From NCBI GenBank assembly GCA_946478765.1, contig CAMLDH010000183.1, positions 1 to 7,577 of the forward strand: DNA of 7,577 nt, given 5' to 3'. Within the stretch, counting starts at the first letter, position 1. Each line of letters opens with the position of its first letter. The DNA is from an uncultured Oxalobacteraceae bacterium. Its GTDB lineage: Bacteria > Pseudomonadota > Gammaproteobacteria > Burkholderiales > Burkholderiaceae. This document shows, in pieces, positions 5,361-7,577 of this stretch. The notes under the pieces were generated by a model that saw only the letters and a program-made list of their open reading frames with translations, did not search any database and was not told the origin of the DNA. The position numbers were made by a program, and so were the translations under genes.

Positions 5361-7541
5361 GTGAGGTTTAAGTCTGTTTTTGAAGAGCAGCAATATGAGA
5401 GAGTGTGTGTGACCACAACGAAACTGTCTGATTTTATTCGCACGAATATCGAACCCATTCTTGTGGCATGGGAACAATTCGCGAAAGACATTCCTGTTGC
5501 CCGCCAAATGAACACCGCAGCGCTACGGGATCATGCCAAAGAAATGTTGAGTGTCATTGCCGACGATCTCGAGCGCCCGCAAACTTCTTACGAGCAGTCG
5601 GAAAAATCGAAAGGCCAAGGTCCGCACCCTCCAATGGAAACAGAAGCCGAGATGCACGGCGCGGCGCGCGTGACCGAGGGATTCAGCGTTAACGAAGCCT
5701 TGTCCGAATTTCGGGCGTTGCGGGCAAGCGTTGTACAGCTCTGGATCGATTCGAACACGACACCGCCGCACGCCGCCATTGACGAGTTGATCCGATTTAA
5801 CGAAGCGATCGATCAGGCATTGGCCGAATCGTTCGCGCGATACTCTACTGATAAGGAGCAATATACCCGCCTGTTCGATACGCTTCTGTCTTCATCGCCG
5901 GATCTTAATTACATCTTTGATCTCAATGGCAATTTTATTTATGCGAACAAATCCTTGGCTAGTTTGTATGGAATGTCGTTAAGTGAAATTGTCGATAAAA
6001 ATTTCTTTGGTCTTGGTGTTTTCGTCGCTTCTGAGCTTCAGCAGAAGTTGCGCGATGTGATTGAGACCAAGGAGACTTGTCGAGGGGAAATATCATCGCT
6101 CGCTTCTGGAAAAGAGGTGATCTACGAATATATTTTTTTTCCAGTCCGCAATAATGACGGACATGTGGAAGCGATTGCAGGAACGGCGCGAGACGTTACC
6201 GAACGCAAAGCATCGGAAGAAAAAATCAAGAGAAGCGCAAATTATGATTTTCTGACCGGCTTGCCAAATCGGAACCTGTTCCACGATCGCTTGGAGCAGG
6301 AAATCAAACACGCTGAGCGAACCGGCCTGTCGATTGCCTTGCTGTTCATTGATCTTGACGGCTTCAAGGAAGTCAATGATCGGCTGGGTCATGATGGGGG
6401 TGATCAGTTGCTGCAACTGACAGCACAGCGCATCGGTTCGTGCGTGCGGGAAACGGATACGGTGGCGCGTCTCGGTGGCGATGAATTCACCGTGATCCTC
6501 ACCACAGTCAACAAGATTTCTCATATCGAAATTCTGGCTCGGGAAATACTGGAAGAACTAGCCCGGCCTTTTCCTGTCCTCGGGACGGATGTGCATATTT
6601 CCGGCAGCATCGGTATTACGCTGTTTCCGCAGGATGCGGGCACGCCTGAAGATCTGCTAAAAAGCGCGGACCAGGCAATGTATGTGGCGAAGAGCGCCGG
6701 GCGCAACCGCTTCAGTTTTTTTGCCGCCCGCATGCGCGATTCCGCTTGGGCGCGTCTCAAAGTGATCGATGAACTGCGCCATGCTTTGTCGCGACACCAG
6801 TTATCCGTTTATTACCAACCCATTGTCGATCTCTCGATTGAAAGCATCGTCAAGGCGGAAGCGCTATTGCGATGGCACCATCCTGAAGCCGGTCTCATGC
6901 TTCCCGCGGAGTTCATCGGACTGGCAGAGGAAGCCGGTCTCATCGGCGACATTGGCGAGTGGGTGTTGGGGGAGGCGGTAACACGCTCCCGAGAATGGAG
7001 CAGCATGCTTGGCACGCCATTTCAAATCAGTGTCAACAAATCATCGGCGGAATTCGTGAGCAGGGCGCCGATGAAAAATTGGGACGCTCATCTGGCAGCG
7101 CTCGGACTGCCCTCGAATAGTATCTCCGTGGAGATCACGGAGGGGGTCTTGTTAAATGATTCGCCAAATGTCGCGGCGAGACTGGACAATCTTCATAACG
7201 CAGGGATTCAGTTGGGCATTGACGACTTTGGCACCGGCTATTCATCAATGACCTATCTGAAAAAATTTGAAGTAGATTATCTGAAAATAGATCAGTCATT
7301 TGTGCACGACATGTCAACGAATATGGATAGCCGGATAATCGTTGAAACCATCATTGTGATGGCGCATAAACTCGGACTGAAGGTGATTGCGGAAGGGGTG
7401 GAAACAGTCGCGCAAAAAGACTGGCTGAAAGCGGCAGAGTGCGATTATGCGCAGGGTTATCTTTTTTCGGAACCGGTTCCCTCTCAGGACTTCAGGAAAT
7501 TACTGAACAAGGGCAAAGCACGGCATCAGGAGCGGCTGTAG
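5361..7541 (+). CDS. RsbRD_N-like sensor / PAS / GGDEF / EAL c-di-GMP protein
   Basis: The 726-residue protein has no membrane segment or signal peptide, so it is probably cytoplasmic. Order: helical RsbRD_N-like region (about 22-162, LSDFIRTNIEPILVAWEQ through RFNEAIDQALAESFARYS), PAS domain (about 168-283, ending in GTARDVTERKASEE), GGDEF (about 293-455) and EAL (about 468-715). The GGDEF motif is exact at 372-376, with metal-site D331 in FIDLDGFK and an RETD inhibitory I-site at 363-366, five residues upstream. The EAL domain keeps E500-A-L, N559, E591, D621-D622 in DDFGTGYSS, K642, E678 and Q698. Both synthesis and hydrolysis of cyclic di-GMP are therefore possible, with output set by the two sensors. 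The GTG at 5361 has only a weak ribosome site; the GTG at 5409, 5 nt after GAGAGAG, gives a protein starting MTTTKLSDF and is a real alternative. Base composition is more AT-rich than the genes to its left. Confidence 0.95.
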   Translation: MRFKSVFEEQQYERVCVTTTKLSDFIRTNIEPILVAWEQFAKDIPVARQMNTAALRDHAKEMLSVIADDLERPQTSYEQSEKSKGQGPHPPMETEAEMHGAARVTEGFSVNEALSEFRALRASVVQLWIDSNTTPPHAAIDELIRFNEAIDQALAESFARYSTDKEQYTRLFDTLLSSSPDLNYIFDLNGNFIYANKSLASLYGMSLSEIVDKNFFGLGVFVASELQQKLRDVIETKETCRGEISSLASGKEVIYEYIFFPVRNNDGHVEAIAGTARDVTERKASEEKIKRSANYDFLTGLPNRNLFHDRLEQEIKHAERTGLSIALLFIDLDGFKEVNDRLGHDGGDQLLQLTAQRIGSCVRETDTVARLGGDEFTVILTTVNKISHIEILAREILEELARPFPVLGTDVHISGSIGITLFPQDAGTPEDLLKSADQAMYVAKSAGRNRFSFFAARMRDSAWARLKVIDELRHALSRHQLSVYYQPIVDLSIESIVKAEALLRWHHPEAGLMLPAEFIGLAEEAGLIGDIGEWVLGEAVTRSREWSSMLGTPFQISVNKSSAEFVSRAPMKNWDAHLAALGLPSNSISVEITEGVLLNDSPNVAARLDNLHNAGIQLGIDDFGTGYSSMTYLKKFEVDYLKIDQSFVHDMSTNMDSRIIVETIIVMAHKLGLKVIAEGVETVAQKDWLKAAECDYAQGYLFSEPVPSQDFRKLLNKGKARHQERL

Positions 7542-7577
7542 CGTGGTCCATACAAATATATAGGTGCGGACATAGGC

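Noticed and set aside
7542..7577. A possible terminator after the GGDEF-EAL gene
   Set aside because: Only a weak GTCC...GGAC pairing with a very long loop is visible before the window ends, with no T-run.
1..7577. CRISPR arrays, tRNA or rRNA genes, anti-phage defence genes, insertion-sequence ends
   Set aside because: No regularly spaced repeats, tRNA-like cloverleaf, rRNA segments, recognisable defence motifs or IS terminal repeats were found on either strand.

Overview
The window looks like chromosomal DNA of a betaproteobacterium, most likely order Burkholderiales and possibly Oxalobacteraceae (Herminiimonas/Herbaspirillum/Collimonas-like). This is inferred from moderately high GC, compact gene spacing, the gene families present and a REP palindrome with a GTAG head beside its transposase. 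No rRNA or other strong taxonomic marker is present, so the placement is tentative. No CRISPR array, tRNA, rRNA or insertion-sequence end is visible.

Left part (1-2366, minus strand): three co-oriented genes read leftwards. A cupin/AraC-type regulator (1572-2366) is followed after 12 bp by a plant-type isoaspartyl peptidase/L-asparaginase (600-1559). Next come a GTAG-headed REP hairpin (551-579) and a REP-associated tyrosine transposase (RAYT, 1-525) whose C-terminus runs off the window.

Middle (2367-4276, plus strand): a 104-bp divergent promoter region holds an exact 11-bp direct repeat, the likely operator of the AraC regulator. It leads into an MFS transporter (2471-3700), a small hairpin/T-tract terminator and an RraA-family protein (3782-4276). 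The regulator/transporter pair resembles the E. coli NimR-NimT arrangement, with a hydrolase added behind the regulator.

Right part: a hydroxypyruvate isomerase-type TIM-barrel enzyme (4298-5077, minus) converges on rraA with 21 bp between stop codons. A 283-bp intergenic region with two inverted repeats separates it from a 726-codon c-di-GMP protein (5361-7541, plus). That protein has an RsbRD_N-like helical sensor, a PAS domain, and GGDEF and EAL domains that both look catalytically complete.

The window is mostly ordinary chromosomal content. The items most worth a second look are the REP/RAYT pair, the repeated operator with its regulator-hydrolase-transporter module, and the sensor architecture of the GGDEF-EAL protein. 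I see no clear evidence of an entirely new system.
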